Shown here: positions 38,515 to 40,280 of the stretch, piece after piece
Numbering within the stretch: the first letter of the stretch is position 1
Layout: each line of letters opens with the position of its first letter
Assembly (NCBI GenBank): GCA_016191785.1
Contig: JACPVJ010000189.1
Location: 1 to 40,280, forward strand
Origin: Myxococcales bacterium
GTDB lineage: Bacteria; Myxococcota_A; Polyangia; Polyangiales; Polyangiaceae
Direction of reading: 5' to 3'
DNA: 40,280 nucleotides
Notes under the pieces: generated by a model
Database searches by the model: none
What the model was told of the DNA's origin: nothing
What the model saw: only the letters and a program-made list of their open reading frames with translations
Translations under genes and position numbers: made by a program

Positions 38515-39648
38515 ATGACCGCGTCGCTCTCGGATGCGCTCGATCACCTGCCGGCCGACGTGCAGGCCCTGCTCGCCCATCACCGCTTCGACCGTGCGCG
38601 CTTCTCGAGGCTCGCCGAGCGCGTGCGCGCCGGCGCCGCGGCGAGCAACCGGGTGGGGGGAACCGTCGCGCCGCCAGCGCCGGGTGACGTCACCGACTTG
38701 CCGCCGCCCGGCTCCGACGAGCGACAGCGGCTCGAGCAGCTCGGGCTCGATGCGCTGTCGCGCGGCGAGTGCGCGCTGGTGGTGCTGGCCGGCGGCATGG
38801 CCACCCGCATGGGGGGCGTGGTCAAGGCGCTGGTCGATGCGGTGCCGGGTCACTCGTTCTTGGATCTCCGCCTCGCCGAGGTGGCCCACCTCGAGCAGCT
38901 CACCGGGCGGGCGCCGCCGTTCTGGTTGATGACCAGCGACAGCACCGACGGGCCCATCCGCGCGGCGCTGGGGCAGCGCCTCGACGGCGAGCGCATCGCG
39001 ACCTTCACCCAGGGACTGTCGCTGCGGCTCGCTCCCGACGGCAGCCTGTTCCTGGGCGCCGACGGCCGGCCCAGCCTCCACAGCCCCGGCCACGGCGACC
39101 TGCCCGACGCCCTGCGCGACAGCGGCCTCCTGGCGCGCTTCGTCGAGCGCGGCGGCAAGCTCGTGACCATGGCCAACATCGACAACCTGGGGGGCACGCT
39201 CGATCCGGTGCTGGTCGGCTGGCACCTGGACCACGGAAGGCCCGTCAGCTGCGAGGTGGTCGACAAGTTGCCCTCGGATCGCGGCGGGATCCCGGTGCGA
39301 TGGAACGATCGCCCGGTGGTGCTCGAAGAGTTCCGGCTGCCCGAAGGCTTCGATCCGACGTGCGTGCCGGTGTTCAACACCAACACCTTTCACTTCACGG
39401 CGCGCGCCCTGCTCGATCTGAAGATGGAGTGGACCTTCTTCGTCGCGCAGAAGAAGGTCGACGACGCGCCGGTGGTCCAGTTCGAACGGCTGATCGGCGA
39501 GGTCACCAGCCACCTGGACACGCGCTTCGTGCGGCTGCCCCGCGACGGGGCAGAGTCACGATTTTTGCCAGTGAAAGACAACGACGAGCTCGAGCGCCAG
39601 CGGCCGGCCATCGAGCTCTGCGCTCGCGCTCGAGGAATGCTCCGATGA
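38515..39648 (+). CDS. UTP-sugar-1-phosphate uridylyltransferase-like (UDPGP family)
   Basis: This encodes 377 residues. After an about 85-residue helical N-terminus comes the nucleotide-binding LAGGMATRMGG (91-101) and Lys104, as in UDP-glucose and UDP-N-acetylhexosamine pyrophosphorylases. The later PGHGDLPDALRDSGLL and VTMANIDNLGGTLDP segments, with the acidic Asp that binds metal and sugar-nucleotide, are typical of the UDPGP family; FNTNTFHF and the Lys in FLPVKDNDEL complete the pattern. The product is probably a UDP-sugar for surface polysaccharides. The start is set by the family length and lies just after the divergent lipoprotein. It overlaps the next gene by ATGA. Confidence 0.88.
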   Translation: MTASLSDALDHLPADVQALLAHHRFDRARFSRLAERVRAGAAASNRVGGTVAPPAPGDVTDLPPPGSDERQRLEQLGLDALSRGECALVVLAGGMATRMGGVVKALVDAVPGHSFLDLRLAEVAHLEQLTGRAPPFWLMTSDSTDGPIRAALGQRLDGERIATFTQGLSLRLAPDGSLFLGADGRPSLHSPGHGDLPDALRDSGLLARFVERGGKLVTMANIDNLGGTLDPVLVGWHLDHGRPVSCEVVDKLPSDRGGIPVRWNDRPVVLEEFRLPEGFDPTCVPVFNTNTFHFTARALLDLKMEWTFFVAQKKVDDAPVVQFERLIGEVTSHLDTRFVRLPRDGAESRFLPVKDNDELERQRPAIELCARARGMLR

Positions 39649-40280
39649 AGCTTCGCAAACTTGGATTCGTCAGCGGTCTGTCGGTGCTGCTCTCCGCGAG
39701 CGCCCTTCCGGCGCAAGAGGCCATCCAGCGGCCCACGCCCCTGCCCGCGTTCGGGCGCAGCATCGCCGGCACCGACGACACCACCGCGTTGGTGCAGAAC
39801 CCGGCGAACCTCGCGTTCTTGCCGAGCTCCGAGTTCCGGTGGAGCGCGGTCTTCCTGGACGAGTCGAACCAGGTGCCCTGGCAGGGCCACGCCTTCGCGC
39901 TCGGCTTCCCGCTGCCGTTCGTGCCCGTCGCCACCGGCGTGCGGCTCGATCTGGTCGACCCGCCGTATTCGGCCATCAGCGGCCCCTTCGGGCAGTACAA
40001 CTACCAGTGGCTCACGTGGGGCATCGCCGCGGGCTCGGACTTCGCGTCGCTGGGGCTGTCGCTGCAGCGCACGTACTCCGACGCGGCCGCGCTCGACGGG
40101 CTGAGCTCGTTCACGCTCGGCTACAGCGCGCGGCCCTTCGACCACCTGGCGCTCTCGCTGGTCGCCCACGACATCAACGGGCCCACCAACTCTTTGGGCT
40201 TCGGCCTCGAGCGCTCGTACGACGTGGCCTTGGCGATCCGCCCAACGGGCTCGCGGGCCCTCGAGCTCGGCCTCGAAGGC
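39645..40280 (+). CDS. Outer-membrane-type protein, 5' part only
   Basis: The open frame of 212 codons runs off the window with no stop. The ATG overlaps the upstream stop by ATGA. A signal peptide (about 1-22) ends at ALPA-QE. The next residues PLPAFGRSIAGTDDTTALVQNPANLAFLP resemble the start of FadL/PorV-like barrels, which share the TALVQNPAN pattern. Alternating strands such as FRWSAVFLD, LGLSLQRTYSD and FTLGYSARP follow. In some myxobacteria a barrel of this kind is fused to a signal-peptide peptidase (SppA); that cannot be seen here because the C-terminus is missing. Confidence 0.75.
   Translation, partial: MKLRKLGFVSGLSVLLSASALPAQEAIQRPTPLPAFGRSIAGTDDTTALVQNPANLAFLPSSEFRWSAVFLDESNQVPWQGHAFALGFPLPFVPVATGVRLDLVDPPYSAISGPFGQYNYQWLTWGIAAGSDFASLGLSLQRTYSDAAALDGLSSFTLGYSARPFDHLALSLVAHDINGPTNSLGFGLERSYDVALAIRPTGSRALELGLEG

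Overview
The window is GC-rich accessory or envelope-type DNA from what looks like a myxobacterium of the Polyangiales/Sorangiineae type. The signs are many lipoproteins with long Gly/Ser/Thr 'GGxGG' linkers, a MYXO-CTERM-like tail, a zinc-ribbon Ser/Thr kinase, several ECF sigma factors, a sigma-54-type promoter and dense two-strand coding with many ATGA/GTGA overlaps. No rRNA, tRNA, CRISPR array or intact insertion sequence was seen.

Layout. 1-1450: a 45-bp tandem repeat, a lipoprotein, a small conserved protein and a twin-hairpin repeat. 1480-4079 (minus): a GT39-type membrane glycosyltransferase coupled to an anchored partner. 4080-4464: a non-coding locus with a sigma-54-type promoter, three predicted stem-loops and two tandem intrinsic terminators, each with a C8 loop; this is very probably a small RNA gene or a terminator-controlled leader of the next operon. 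4465-6005: phosphoheptose-isomerase-like and NAD-epimerase genes. 6036-13895: envelope proteins, a three-gene membrane operon, and a TerB gene with a decayed duplicate. 13942-17175: heptose-1-phosphate guanylyltransferase-like and heptose kinase-like genes, then two envelope genes. Together the two sugar blocks look like a GDP-heptose pathway split by about 8 kb. 17197-17986: a nucleotidyltransferase with a small overlapping partner (toxin-antitoxin-like). 18088-25069: lipoproteins, an O-methyltransferase, a DNRLRE/MYXO-CTERM protein, and an ECF sigma/putative anti-sigma operon. 25154-27333: an ECF41-type sigma factor coupled to an FAD oxidoreductase. 27398-31845: small lipoproteins, one with a strict 19-residue cysteine repeat, a GAF histidine kinase and an MFS exporter. 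32089-36120: a zinc-ribbon Ser/Thr kinase followed by two paralogous zinc-ribbon/lipobox/Gly-rich proteins carrying repeated YGPPP motifs. 36122-37327 (minus): a radical SAM/SPASM enzyme ending next to the second paralogue. 37377-40280: an SDR, a WxxGxW lipoprotein, a UTP-sugar pyrophosphorylase-like enzyme and the start of an outer-membrane-type protein that runs off the window.

The two most interesting systems are the radical SAM/SPASM enzyme next to twin YGPPP lipoproteins (a candidate for peptide modification of a surface lipoprotein) and the sigma-54-driven three-hairpin RNA with twin C8 loops. Several broken genes that lack a start codon or contain frameshifts are also described.
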